Positions 34,247 through 47,500 of a stretch of 64,000 nucleotides of DNA are shown here, piece after piece. The stretch's first letter is position 1. The number at the start of each line of letters is the position of its first letter. A program made the translations under genes and the position numbers. The notes beneath the pieces were generated by a model, which made no database searches, was not told the origin of the DNA, and saw only the letters and a list, made by a program, of their open reading frames with translations. This DNA comes from Adineta steineri (taxonomy: Eukaryota > Rotifera > Eurotatoria > Adinetida > Adinetidae): NCBI GenBank assembly GCA_905250115.1, contig CAJNOI010000139.1:110259-174258 (forward strand), given 5' to 3'.

Positions 34247-36625
34247 ATGGAAACAGAAAATGAGGATGAACAAGTTCAGAAACAATGTGTACAATTGTTT
34301 TCATCGACGGATTTTATTATGGAATCAAAAGTTTTTGATACTATTAAAGAGTAAGAATAAAATCTGAAACAGTTCAAAAGCATATATATATGAGGATTAT
34401 TTTAGTTATTTTCGACATGGTGGTGCACCCGATCAAGTTATTGAATTATTATCAGAAAATTATATGGCTATTGCTCAAACAGCTACATTAATGGCTGATT
34501 GGTTGATTTTAACTGGCGTTGAACCAGCTGATGTTGTCAATATGATTGTACAACATTTACAAACATTAATTGAAAAACATTTTCAACCGAAAAAAGCAGA
34601 TAGTATTTTTGAAGCAGGAGGAGTAAATATTTATTTTTACGATTTCAATAAAAATTCATAATGAGTTTTATTTAATTTCAGGTACCATCATGGTTAACTG
34701 ATATGACTGAACATATGAATTGGCGTTCGATGATTTATAAACTAGCTGAAGAATATCCTAATTGTCTTATGTTAAATTTTACAATAAAAGTAAAATTTGG
34801 GGAATAAAATATTTACAATAAATATGTTTTTTTAAAAATAGCTTTTGGTTGATTCTGGTCATGAAGATGAAATAACAAGTGTACCTGTAGCTGCACAACA
34901 AGTTGAAGTATTTACAAAAGTACTTATGACAACAATTCAACGTACGATTGATAGTGAACCAGATGAATGGAAACGAAATATTCAAGAACTTGTTGTATGT
35001 ATATTTTAATACCAACATTGGTATTATATACTTTTTGCTATTATTTTATTTAGCAATTGGCTTGTCATAGTGAACATACATATTTATATGCACAAAGTGT
35101 ACTTTCATCCCTTGCTAATGATGCTAAATCAATGATTATTCGACGAATTGCCGAAGAAATTGAATTACATGCAAAAGCAAAGTAAAATAGTAATAAGAAA
35201 ATTTTTGATCAAACAAATAAATATTTTATTTAGAGGTCATAATGTTACGGAAATTACACTTACACTCGATGGTACAACTGCATTTCCTAAAGTTTATCAA
35301 CCACTCTGTACCATGTTATCTAAAAAGGCTCTCAATCCAGCTGATGTTACTTCCGTAAATTATTATTATTTATTTTTATTTATAAAATATTTTTTTTAAT
35401 AGCTTTATAAAATCTATCAATCAGCTGATGCACCACCTGTTGATCTTATTCGAAAACCAGCTTTTATTGGTATGAAAAAAAGTATTTTCATACAAATCAT
35501 TTTATGTAAAATTGACTATTTAGAATTATTAATAACACAATTATTTGATCCTGATTCAACATTAAATCCTGAACATCGACCAAAATATATTGGCCTTCTT
35601 GCTTATGCCTGTAGTGTTGCTGAAACAAATAAAAAAGTAAATTTTATTTGAACCAAAAAAAAACAAACGTGTTTTTATTATTTCTGTTTATGTAGAGTTC
35701 TCGAAAAAGTACAACCAATAGTAAAGAAGAATTATCACAAACAACTATCGCACTTGAAAAAGCACATGAAATATGTGTTAGCTCAAAATCAACTGTTGAT
35801 CTTATTAGTGATTTAAATGAACTCTATAAATGCCTTCGGTAAAATCTCAGTTTTATGAACAAAAAATAAATAACTCAATAAATTATCTGTTTATAGATTT
35901 CCAATTGTAGCTGCATGTGTACTTCGTTGGATTGAATTTCGTATATTTGATCCAAGTTATTTTAAACTTGATCAAGGTACAACACCTGTCCACTTGATTA
36001 TCATCGATGAAGTATGCGGAAAAAATCTCTTTTATTCTTTTTTACTATTATCATTTAATAGATTGTCAGTCTACATTTTCTATTACATCAAAAAGCTTTT
36101 GAATTATTAGTTCGGTTTTTTGAAGCAACATTTGCTGAACTTGATATACTTGTTCATGTAAGATCATTTAAATAATTTATATATAGATTAATATATTTTT
36201 GCTATATAGCTGGAATTTAAAAAAACTATCCTTGATCGTATGGTACATATGCTTAGTTGTTCATTCGTACATCCAATATTAGAATATATGAAAAAACGTT
36301 GGGAACAACGAGATACAGATGTATCATTAATTCGTCATTTTGTTCTTGAAGTAAATTCGAAAGATTCTTATTTGAAATTTCGTCTTATTTTTATTTTCTA
36401 AAGGTTCTTGAAATGATTGGTCCTCCTTATGAACCATCATTTGTACAATTATTTTTACCCCTACTTCAAAATGAAGCTATCGCTGGACCAATATCACTTC
36501 GGAATGAAGAAGAAAGAAAATGTGTTAAAGAATTTATTGGTAATTCGAAAATAAAAAATCGTTATTTTCTTTATGAAATTTTCTTTTTAGATCATGCATC
36601 AACGATTGTTTCATCACACACATAA
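34247..36625 (+). CDS. NELFCD: Negative elongation factor subunit C/D
   Basis: About fourteen short exons encode roughly 570 residues that align along their whole length with NELF-C/D (TH1). Examples are [126 protein letters not shown] and [16 protein letters not shown] sequence near the end. NELF-C/D with NELF-A forms the core of the NELF complex, which with DSIF holds RNA polymerase II in promoter-proximal pausing, in the nucleus. Introns are about 45-60 bp. The last proposed intron (36541-36591) is 51 bp, in frame and free of stops, so retention would lengthen the protein by 17 residues. CNP ends 112 bp upstream; a TTTTTTCAG lies 26 bp before the ATG. Confidence 0.94.
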
Positions 36626-36788
36626 CAAAAAAAACTATTTAATTTGTGTATCTTTATTGTACTCAAAGTCATTGTTTCTTTTTTTGTTCTAATGACTTGA
36701 TTGTATAGAATAATTTGTTTTTCCAATTAGGAAATAAAAACAAAAAAACTTCATAAAATGATTTCATCTTGATTTTTATATAAAATAG

Positions 36789-37841
36789 ATGCGTTTTTGT
36801 GCTAATATATCAACATTATTTAATGATATACCAAAACTTACTGAACGGTATATTCATGTTCTACAACGGTAATCATATTAATATAAATTCTTTTAAGTTT
36901 GTTAATCTATTGTATATAGAAAAGATTATCGATTTGATGCAATTGAATGTCAAAACCCATATGATATATCTGTGAATGAATGGAAAGAGTTAATATCGAA
37001 TAATAAATCATTAAAATGGATATTAATTAATAGTTTACCACTTTTTAATCAAACGAATGAAATACCATCATTTATTGAATATCAACAATTAGTTCTTAAT
37101 CGTACACTTGACTATGCAAAAGCATTAAATGTTAATAAAGTTCATTTAGTTATGACTGATGCAAACAATGATTCTGATCGGTAAGATTTCATCCTCGAAA
37201 ATAAATGTACCTATGAATAGTTTATATCAGTATAAGCGTGATCGAATTAGAAAGGCTATGACATTTGAAATATTGTTATGTTTTCATATGTCATCTGATA
37301 TTTAGATGCAAGATTATTGATCTTGTGTATCAAGCAGCTGAATTCTTTCAACCTCATCGTATTATGTGTTTAATTGAACCGCTTTCAATACGATTGAATT
37401 ATTATTTACAATCATATTCAATGGCTATTGATATTGTTAAATCATCGAAAACTGATAATTTAAAAATAATGTTAGATTCATATCATTTACAACGATTACA
37501 TGGAAATCTAACTGAACGAGTTAAAGTATTTAAATTTGAATTTATTAATTCTAAATAATGTGAAAGATTTTCCTTTACAGGAAATGATTCCATTTGTTGG
37601 ACATGTTCAAATTTCGCAAACACCGAATCGTGATTGTCCAGTGAATGAAGATGGAGAAGTTAATCATCGATATTTTCTTTCGAAACTTATCAAACCATTT
37701 TATCAAGATTTTATTGGACTTGAATATAATGGTAAGTGAAAAAAATAGAGCCAACTATATTAATATATATTTCATTTTTGATTTATAGATTCAAGTACTG
37801 CATCAATGACATGGTTGAATGAATTTTCAATAACAGATTAA
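36789..37841 (+). CDS. HYI: Putative hydroxypyruvate isomerase
   Basis: Six short exons encode about 270 residues, matching the family length (human HYI 277). It starts MRFCANISTLFND, the canonical N-terminus of this TIM-barrel family, and continues with RFDAIECQNPYD, ALNVNKVHLVMTD, MCLIEPLSIR (metal-binding Glu), KIMLDSYHLQRLHGNLTE (metal-binding Asp/His), GHVQISQTPNRDCP, GEVNHRYF and FIGLEYNG (Glu), ending in SMTWLNEF. The bacterial homologue interconverts hydroxypyruvate and tartronate semialdehyde; the animal enzyme's physiological substrate is not well established. It starts 163 bp after NELFCD, with an AG directly before the ATG, although an AATAAA at about 36734 suggests NELFCD ends its own transcript there. 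Confidence 0.9.
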
Positions 37842-37888
37842 CTTTTACAAAAACATATTTTTTGTGATATCTGAAGCGTAATCTAAAC

Positions 37889-38195
37889 GTCCGACTGACA
37901 ATGAAATGTCGATAGATTTTCAATAATTCATGTGATTTTGCAGTAATTTGAATACCATGCGTATGAAATGAAATTCGAAGAAACTATAGATTCAAATTAT
38001 TTTTAAATAAACTCTGTTGATTATTGTAACGATGCGGAACTTTATTTATGATCTGTTGGGGTGGACTTTTGATATGACACGCCTTTGAAACTTTGCTCAT
38101 ATATACATTGTAACCAAGTTAAAAAGTGTATCTGTAGACAAAATTTCATCATCATCTTACTTTTCTATGATGCATGTTCATTCTGTCAGTCGGAC
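37889..38195. mobile_element. MITE-like element with short terminal inverted repeats
   Basis: GTCCGACTGACA at 37889-37900 is repeated in inverse at 38184-38195 (TGTCAGTCGGAC). The similarity continues inward (AATGAAATG against the complement of CATTCATTCTG-type sequence). The 307-bp interior has no reading frame. No target-site duplication was certain. It is probably a non-autonomous DNA transposon. Confidence 0.5.
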
Positions 38196-39136
38196 TTTCG
38201 AAATACCTGTTGATACATAATACATTGATAGAAAATATGTACTTTTATTTTGCATTTATCCTATTTGTCTATCAATGATTTCGAATTATCGCTTCAGTAT
38301 AATTTGTAAATAATTATTTTTATTAATTTACTGAATTTCTTGCACCACATACAGATCAAACTTTCTAACGACATGATACTCACTAAAAATACTTTATTTT
38401 GTTACGGAGAAAAACTATGTCCGTGGACGCCATCTATCGTTTGCTTTTAGCGTTTGATGCATATGAAAATTTGTTAGATGATAATTAGTTAGCCCTTTTT
38501 ATATTTAAATTAATTTCTCTTTATTTTTCAATTTAAAAAATGATTTTATTATCACTCGATAATCATCTAAACGAATCATTATTAACAAATCATGACGGAG
38601 CAAACACTCATACGTGAACACAACATAGTATATTTTTAAATGGTCTTCGTCAATATAATAATGAAATAAAATTTATACGATATTGATCTTCAAATCTATT
38701 TTTATAAAATTTTAACTATTCAAAATAATTAATGATAAACTTACATATGGAGTTTCGTTGTTATTTATTCACAAAAGAAACACAAGACCGTACAGAACAT
38801 GAACAAAATAATATATTATATAGAAAAAGCGATACACATAGACAACATTCTTATTGTCTAATATAATCAAGTAAATAATCTCCACAAGATTTTGATTGAT
38901 TAGGTAAAAAATCAATGGCAGTATGATTGTATATAGAATTATTATTATAAAATATTTTTATTATCTTATATCGATGTAGTGTGGAATATTTCAATTTATC
39001 TCACCAAATGCATCTAAAACTAAATTTATAAGTCTTTTCTTATTAATACAATTATTTAGAAATAGATGATATGAATATGTTTAACTTTATTTTATTCTTT
39101 TTAATTTTTCAGATTTGTATATTATAAGATAGTATA
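38196..39136. other. Intergenic
   Basis: AT-rich DNA with no gene recognised. A pyrimidine-rich tract ending TTTTTCAG at 39105-39112 precedes the PSMA2 ATG by 24 bp (candidate trans-splice acceptor). Confidence 0.5.
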
Positions 39137-40072
39137 ATGTCCGAACGTTACGGGTTTTCATTGACAACATTTAGTCCATCGGGCAAACTCGTTCAAATTG
39201 AATACGCTCTCAATGCTGTTAATGCTGGTTCACCAGCAGTAGGTATTAAAGCATCGAATGGAGTTGTGTTGGCCACAGAAAAAAAAAGTAAATCATTATT
39301 ACATGATGATCGCACAATTCATAAGGTTGAACCACTTTGCAAAAATATGGGTCTTGTCTATAGTGGTATGGGTCCTGATTACAGGTATATATTATTTATA
39401 TTTTCAGTTTTTTCGTAGTAATATATTTCATCTATTTCGTATAGATTACTCGTACAAAAAGCACGTAAACTAGCGCAAGAATATATGCTTATGTATGAAG
39501 TAAATGTACCACCAACGCAATTAGTTAAACGTATTGCTGATGTTATGCAAGAATATACACAATCTGGGTATAATTTTAGTCTTGTTTTATCAATAAAAAA
39601 AATAATTAAAGATAATTTTTAGTGGTGTACGTCCTTTTGGTGTTTCGTTACTTCTCTGTGGTTATGATTATGATGAAGATCGTCCATTTCTCTATCAATG
39701 TGATCCATCAGTGAGTTTGTTCTTATCAATATTATATTTAAAACTTGCAAATGATCGTATTTTTTTAGGGTTCCTATTTTCCATGGAAAGCAACAGCAAT
39801 TGGTCGTAATTATATCAATGGAAAGACATTTCTTGAAAAACGGTATTATTCAATCATTTTTTTTACTCTTATTTAAATAGTTTTCGAATATATTTAGATA
39901 TTCGGATCAATTAGCACTTGAAGATGCCGTACATACTGCTATCTTAACACTTAAAGAATCATTTGAAGGACAAATGACAGAAGACAATATTGAAATTGGT
40001 ATTTGTGATAAAGAAGGCTTTCGTCGTTTAACACCTGCTGAAGTCAAAGATTATTTAGCACAAATTGGTTAA
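39137..40072 (+). CDS. PSMA2: 20S proteasome subunit alpha-2
   Basis: Exons of about 39137-39385, 39445-39567, 39622-39710, 39769-39841 and 39898-40072 encode about 235 residues (human PSMA2: 234). The alpha-subunit signature [20 protein letters not shown] lies at residues 5-24. [49 protein letters not shown] and [15 protein letters not shown] follow as in alpha-2. Alpha subunits form the gated outer rings of the 20S core and are not proteolytic; alpha-2 contributes to the pore and to docking of the 19S cap. The chain is full length with all conserved segments, so it is almost certainly functional. Confidence 0.96.
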
Positions 40073-40827
40073 TTATGTTTCAACGGATGATAAAACTAAC
40101 TTAAATCATATTTCAATTTCTGACCATCCGTTTTATATTTGTTATGTTTTCTTTTTCTTATGTTGCTTCCTTCATTATCATCATCTCTGCAAACACAGAA
40201 TAAACACGAACTTCATTTTTTTCTAATTTTACATATTCAGAATTATTTTAAACACATATATGTTGCATTCAATGAATTCTAATATAATACGAAACGATGA
40301 TTTAAATAGCTTGTATAAAATGTTTAATGGTACAATAATGCAAATAGAAACAAGTTTGATCATATGTGATATATTAACCCACATTTCAGTGAAAGAATTT
40401 AATCAAAACTGAGAAATAGAAAATCTATTTAATCAATGTTATATTTTCGATCGTCATTCTAACAATGATAGCAAGTAGTCGCATCCAATCTTTAATACTG
40501 ATGAATAGGGGTTAAGAACCGCGTGATCATATTATTTTTCCCATTCTATACACATTAAATTCATTTCCACCAATGAAGTGAATTACTGATCACACTCTCT
40601 CTGTATCCACCTCGATCAAGGGGTTATCTGTAGGTCACGTCGTCGCTTTTTCTATATTTTCTTCCCTATTCTCGTGATCATCAAATATACTGAACTCGTG
40701 GTGACCGCTTGATCACCACTACTATTTTCTCTCGATTCATTCATTCATTCACTTAACTCGCGTTCATTCCATATTTCGATCCCTTACTGGTCAGTCATCA
40801 CTATCGTCTCCATTTTCATTCGAATCA
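40073..40827. promoter_or_regulatory. Upstream region with a cluster of TGATCA sites
   Basis: Palindromic TGATCA sites occur at about 40525, 40587, 40675 and 40710, three of them extended to GTGATCA/TGATCAC, with a related CGATCAAG at about 40613. All are within 300 bp upstream of the start codon at 40828. Four copies in about 190 bp is a strong local excess for a 6-mer. It may be a transcription-factor array or a remnant of the transposon end recognised by the neighbouring gene's ancestor (inference). Confidence 0.35.
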
Positions 40828-43800
40828 ATGGCAAATAAAAGTCCTCGATATTGTTTATATCGAGATTTTGTTGATGCTTATATGAAAGCTCATACAGAAA
40901 TGACTCGATGCGTAAGTTTTTAGAAAAAAAAACTGTAACTTAATTCGAAATCTTTCTTATTTTCTTATTCCAGACATCACATCTTAGTGCACAAACAGAA
41001 TGGAATGCAATTAAAAAGAATGACAATGTAGTTAAAAAGAAGATTGTTGAATATCTCGATATGTGGAATAAAGCAGGTCAACCAGAACTTACACCATCAA
41101 AAAAAACACCAAATAAGAAAGATAGTGCATCAAAAACATCTGCTAAAAAACGAACATTGTCACCCGATAATGATCAACAAAATGATGATCCTAATAGAAA
41201 ATTAAATTTTTCTTCACCTGTAACACCTACATCAAATAAACGTAAGGCATTGATAGAAATCGATGATCTTGAAACTGAATTAACAACAAATGAACAATCA
41301 TGGATTATGCGTTCAGCTGAAAAACTTGCTGCTAAAAAGAAAATTGTAACACCTGAATCTGAAAAAATAAAAGCACCAGCACAAGAATCAATTTTAAGTG
41401 ATCTTAATGAAATATCTGAACGTATTGACAATTTAATTCAAGTTAAAAGTATGGGTTTATTAACAGCTGAAAATCAGAAAAAATTAAAGAAATTAATTGA
41501 ACAAAAACAACAACGTTCTTCTGATCTTAAACGTCTTCAATCACGACAACGTGCATCAGCACGTTTTCGTGAAAAGAAAAAACGAGAAGTTGAAAAATTA
41601 TGTGCTACTAATCCTGTTGCAGCTGTTGAACTTTCAAAAGTTTTTCGACCAACATTAGCAACAGCACAAATGAAAATTGAAGCAGATTGTCCTGATCTTT
41701 TACAAATTATTGGTGAAATTGCACATGTAGGTGGTGCAACAGATAAAAAAACAGAAAAACCATGTGTATCATTAGATGATCTTAAAAATGCAATTAAACA
41801 ACGTGGATATGAAATTTCTAAATCATCACTTTATTATCGGTAGGTGATCAATTAAAAAAAGAAATCAAAGAAAAAAAAAGGAATTTTATATTTAGTCTTA
41901 TGCCTCAACGTGCTCTATCGCAAGATGGAAAAAAACATATTGTTACTGTACCTGTTCGTCTTCGTAAAATGCAAGGAATTGAATTACCATCTCAACATGA
42001 AGGTAAATATTTTTCTAGATTTATTAATAAGAAAATTCTTATTTAATACTATAGATTGTCATTTTACGGCTGCTTCAACAAGACATATTACAGATTTAGC
42101 TGGTATTTTTGGTAATGATTGTGTCTTCTATTTAACACAAGATACTAAAGCTAAAATTAGTATTGGTCGACCTGCAACAGCTAAAGGGCAAACACCTCTT
42201 ATATTGCATCTTGATTATAAAATAAGTTCAATCGAACCACAATTAAATTCGATTGCTCCACCGCATCAATTAACACCATGGTAAATATTATCATTGATTA
42301 TTTTTCGCATTTAAAATAATATATTTTTAGTATTTACGCTGCATCAGTTATTGATGAAGCAGGTGCAATATCAAATTTTGGTCCAACATATGTATCTATT
42401 CGATCGGCTAAACATGATCGTTTAACACATGAAAGTCATGCAATGGATTTTGATCATTTGGTTCAATTGAAAGAATTTGAAAAAGTTGCATGTGATCATT
42501 CTGGTCGTGTTAAACCAATTGTTATTATGAATTATGATAGTAGTGGATTAGATAATAAAACGCGTTATTTGAAAACACTTACATCAGCTATTGATAAATT
42601 TAAAAAACATAATTTAGATGTACTTATTATTGTTAATCAAGCACCAGGACAAGCAATACTTAATGTTGTTGAAAGACGTTTATCACCAATGTCACATGAT
42701 TTAGCTGGTTTAATTTTACCCAATGATCATTTTGGTTCACATTTAAATGATAATGGTTTAACTGAACATGCAGAATTAGAAAAAGAAAATTTTAAATTAA
42801 CTGGTAATGTTTTAGCTGAAGTTTGGAGTATGAATGTACTTGATGAATATTCAGTTGTTGCTGAATATATTAATCCATTACCTATTATTGATGAACAACT
42901 TCAAATGGCTGATAGTACATTAGCTTTAGATAGTGTTATTGATCAGTATGTTATTTTTAAAAATAAATAAAATAGAATTTAATGTTTCTTTTTTTTGTAG
43001 AGTTTGTGCTGGAGAAGAAGATATTATTGCTAAACAAACACGTTCAATGTTGACAATGAAAATCAAGACTGAATATGATATTGATGAGTAAGTTATCTGA
43101 AATATCTTTCGATATTATTAAATCTTTTATTCTTTAGATATTGGTGTGCAACTCATGTTCTTCAAACTCAATATACAATTCAAATAATTCGTTGTAATGA
43201 TGCATCTTGTTGTACACCATGGCGTTCAAATTATATTCAAGTTTTTCCTCATCGTTTTCTTCCAGCACCAGCACCATTTGATCGTTCATCAGCTGGTGTT
43301 AAAATGGCTGAAATTGCATCATCATCAGCTGCTATAAATCCAATTTCACCATTCTATGGTAATCTTTTTCAACGTATACAATTTCATGGTATTGTTATTA
43401 ATCGTACAAAAAATGATTTGTTACCATTTGATGCTTGTTGTCCATCAATACAAACTGAATTATCATCACGTATATGTTCAATCTGTAAACAATATATTCC
43501 AATAGCTGTACGTTTACGTAATCATTATCAAATTCATCAACAATATGCATTGGATTATGATAAAAATAATAAAGAAGAAATTATTGATGATCATGATTTA
43601 AATGATCCATATGATATACCAATACAATCAATAAATTCAAAAGAAGGTGGTGTACATTTATTTAAACATATGACTGAATGGTTAAGATCAGATTTTGAAG
43701 ATGATCCTATTATTGATGTAAAAACTAAATCAATAGCAGCAACAGCAGCAGCTAATATTCGTAAAGATAAACAAATGACTGCAATAGCAACAAGTCAACA

Positions 43801-44050
43801 ACAAGAATCAATGACAATGACTCAAACTATTACAGAAGAAGTCAATGAAGAAATTATAGAGATATCTACTGTTAGACAAGCAAGAACTACAACTGAAATT
43901 TCCAATGTAAATGAAAGTCAAACACAAAGTAGTGCTATATTGGATGCTTTAGAACAATTAGCAATGATTGATGATGGTACTAGTTCGATTGGTGATACAC
44001 CAAGTCAATTAAGTTGGGATGATCTTGATGATCTTATTGACAATATGTAA
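40828..44050 (+). CDS. Transposase-like zinc-finger protein, possibly domesticated
   Basis: Seven exons (40828-40911, 40974-41839, 41896-42002, 42055-42280, 42331-42945, 43001-43087 and 43138-44050) give about 965 residues. The N-terminal 250 residues are Lys-rich and disordered, with a long basic coiled coil. The central region (about residues 280-700) resembles a widespread but poorly characterised animal family with an RNase-H/DDE-like look. It has IYAASVIDEAGAISNFGPTY, SAKHDRLTHESHAMDFDHL, IVIMNYDSSGLDNKTRYLKT (acidic residues where relatives have DGGPDENPR), NVVERRLSPMSHDLAGLILP (Glu) and FGSHLNDNG. QYTIQIIRCNDASCCTPWRS, a further Cys-rich family motif, follows. A C2H2 finger (CSICKQYIPIAVRLRNHYQI plus H) and an acidic Ser/Thr-rich tail complete it. 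The long intact spliced frame among housekeeping genes argues for a host gene. The family recall is from memory. Confidence 0.7.
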
Positions 44051-44537
44051 TTTTAGTCCTCTCTCTTGTTACCTTATTTGTATTTATTTGAAAAAAAAAC
44101 AATGTTCTTTTTGTTTGGAGTCATTTTGTAAATCTTTTTCAGTAGATTAACTATATGCTATGAGTGCGTTTGTTTTTTGTCTCATAGATGCATGTTTAAT
44201 AATAATTTATGTCTTGTAGTATTTGTTGTTTTTCTCGTGTAAAAGCGTTAAAATTGTTATTGATGAAAAGTCACATATACTGGTTGTTTTTTGTTGTATA
44301 TACCTTGTCTTTTTTCTTTCTATTATTAGAAATTTTTGAAAAAATTTAAATAAATAATAAGTTAATTAACGGACTTCTACGTGGTAAAATATAATCAAAT
44401 GATGATCTACAATCGTGTTATTTTTTAATTGCAATGACTAAAACTTGTTATGTCAATAGATCTGAACTAATTTATTTGTTAAAAGAAAACAAAATTGATT
44501 ATAACAAAATTGAAAAAAAGAAAAAGAAATTTTAGTT
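44051..44537. other. Convergent intergenic spacer
   Basis: T-rich 3' UTR sequence of two convergent genes; AATAAA-type signal at about 44351. No other feature was seen. Confidence 0.6.
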
Positions 44538-47500
44538 TTAATCGATTGATGGTGTAAATTTTAAACGTGGATAAGGTGGAACATAATAATTGTATTCATC
44601 ACCACTTGAGATTGATTCCGATGATGTTAAATCATGTTCATTTGTAATTATATGATTTAATGGAATGGGAGGATATGATGATGTACGTGGATGAATAGAT
44701 GAATCTTTAAGAGTTGAACTATTCTGAAAAGACTTTGATTGTAAAGGAGGAGCAGCACTTTCACCTCGTAGCACCGGTTCAAGAAAAGAAAAATCCATTG
44801 GTTCAATAACATCTGGTATTTGACATTGTCTTGTAGTTGAATTTGAGAATTCTCTTGTTGGCATCGATTGATGTTGAGTTAATTTTGGTAGAGCATTAGT
44901 TTCCGAAGAAAGTGTTGTTCGTTGATTAGTTGGTTTTAAATTCGGAGAACTACTTCGATGACGACGTCGAGATGATAAATTCATACGTGCTAATGAACTT
45001 GATATAGGTGGCATCATTGGTGGTTTATCATCTGGTGTTTCAAGTACAATTTGAACAAAAGATTCAACTGGATCATCGACTGCTCTAGTAATAGCTTCAA
45101 TAGGTGTTAGAAGTTCAAATGGTATTGTAGGTGCTGTGGGTGTTGATGGAATTCGACCATCATAAATAGTTACTACACGTCGTTGATCATCAAATGATGC
45201 ATTTGACAATGAAGATTCATTTGAATTAGCTGTTCCAGAACGTAAATAAAGTGAACCACTAGTACCATTTGGTGCAAGTTGTACACTTGGATCTGGTTGA
45301 CCACAATATGATGCACGACGAGCTGATCCAATAAGACATTGAAATGTTGATGATGCTGTACGCATCATTGAACTTGTCGAATCCAAAAGCATATTTAATG
45401 ACGAATTTTTTCTTTTTAACATGCACGTATCACTACCAACAAATTCACCTGGGTAATGATAATATTGATAGGGAAATGGACGGCGAAGCGACGGAGGAAA
45501 TGGACCGTCTGAGAGACGTCGTTGTTCACTCTAAATAATTTAAAAATTCAAATTTATACGACATTTTTTTCAAGTACAGAAAACAAAAATTAATAATAAT
45601 TCCACATAATATGCATATCTATAGACATTTTTATAAATATCATATTATCTACAAGGGTTTAAAAATTCCTAAGGGAAAAATAACAGTTTTTTATGTTAAT
45701 CGCTCATATATTTTTAAGATCAAGTTGACACTGTATATTTTACCGATTAGATCAAAAAAAAAACTAAAATTCTAGCACTTGTACTAGTCTTCAAAGTAAT
45801 GACATAATCGACTGATCTCTTACGTTGTTTTAACATGCAAATGTATGTTCTACTAAAAAACTAATGAATATATATCCTTCCTATTTCCTACATTTTTGTT
45901 TTTCCTCTTTGATCTTCTCATCATTATAAAATTTTTCTTCTAATGAGACTCGAAGATAGAATTAATAGTATTAAATATAGATGCAGTTAACGATAAAAAA
46001 TGCATAAGAATTCTTTTGAATACATATTAACTATACTGTAAAGATAGCAGAGATTGTCACGGACATTTTTTGTTCTCATTAAAGTTATTAATATTCTGTT
46101 TTAATAGAAAAAAAAAAGAACTTTTATCTTTTTTTATAATCTTAATTATTTCTATTTATTCATCTAAAATAATTCTCATCGGTTATCAGTCACGAACATT
46201 CCGGATAACTATAGAAATAATCATATGAAATCTTAAGTTTCCTAGATGAATGTTCTAATCTATTTCTTTTCTATAAAGATTTTAATATTTTATAATAAAC
46301 TATTTTTTATCAATATACTATTATGACATTCTATTGATCCTGTACTTACATTGATTTGATTAGCATCTCCCATACGATCTGAATAGCCGACAAAATTGGC
46401 AAAAACAGATAATCGTCGTCTATCCATTTTCTTTTTTTTGTAAGTTTTAATTATTGTTAAAATAATTATAGTAAACGCTTGTTATTCAAATAGATCCGCG
46501 TATTACTTACAGAATGAATAAAGAAAAAAGACGTAGCTAATGAAGTTAAAAGAGAAGAGTTCAATTATAATATCCTGTTTTCTTTTTTATATTGGCAAAT
46601 TCTTTTTTTCTCCATTGAGTGGAATTCTAGCATGACCGCTGTATGTTGTATTAACTGATAGAAAAGCAAGAAAAGTTTACGTGGGAGAAGAAAAGAATAA
46701 GAATATATAGCCCTAATCATTTTTTTCTTTATTCTTCTTTTTTTTTCTCGCATTCTTGAATAGATAATTCTTTCTCTGTTATATTTCACAACATTTTCCT
46801 TTAAATGATAGTAGTTAGTGTAACAGTGTTGAGCGCGCACATAAGTGACAATTTTATGGAGGCGGACACATTTTGATCTCGTGTGACGTCTATGTTCCTG
46901 TTTCCGTCATAAATTCAAATAAGAATATATATATATATATGAACATATGAACTACTTCACTCTTAACATTTGTTGTAATATTTAAAGTATTCTCAATTGC
47001 TTTTATCTTTTTTTCCTAAAACTTAAGAGACTAGTGCTCAAAAAAAAGGCGCAGTTAACTATAAGTGAAACATGTTACCATTCGGGCATAAGTATATGTC
47101 ACTCATAGATTTTGTTTTCATGTTGTTATAAGTAGACGTTCGATAGTTAACAAAAGAATAAAAAAGACATCATTCTTGACAGCATAGAAAACTGTCATAC
47201 ATGCGCATATATATATTTAGTTCGCAACTTACAGTTCTTTTTGAGCCAAATAGACGAAACTGTTTCTTTCTTTTTTTTTATTTTGATCTACAGTAAAGCA
47301 AGTAATAATAGTCACAATAGTAAAATTTATAAAGATAGATTGGTTTCTCTCCCTAGTTGATTCATATACATAATTATATACACGTTGTGGTATCGTCATC
47401 TATGTAGATTAGCGATCTGGTGCAACAGCAATAGCTCTATTATATGCGAGGCATATGTTCATGGTATTAACATTTTTATTCTAGTCCATTTCTTGTTTTA

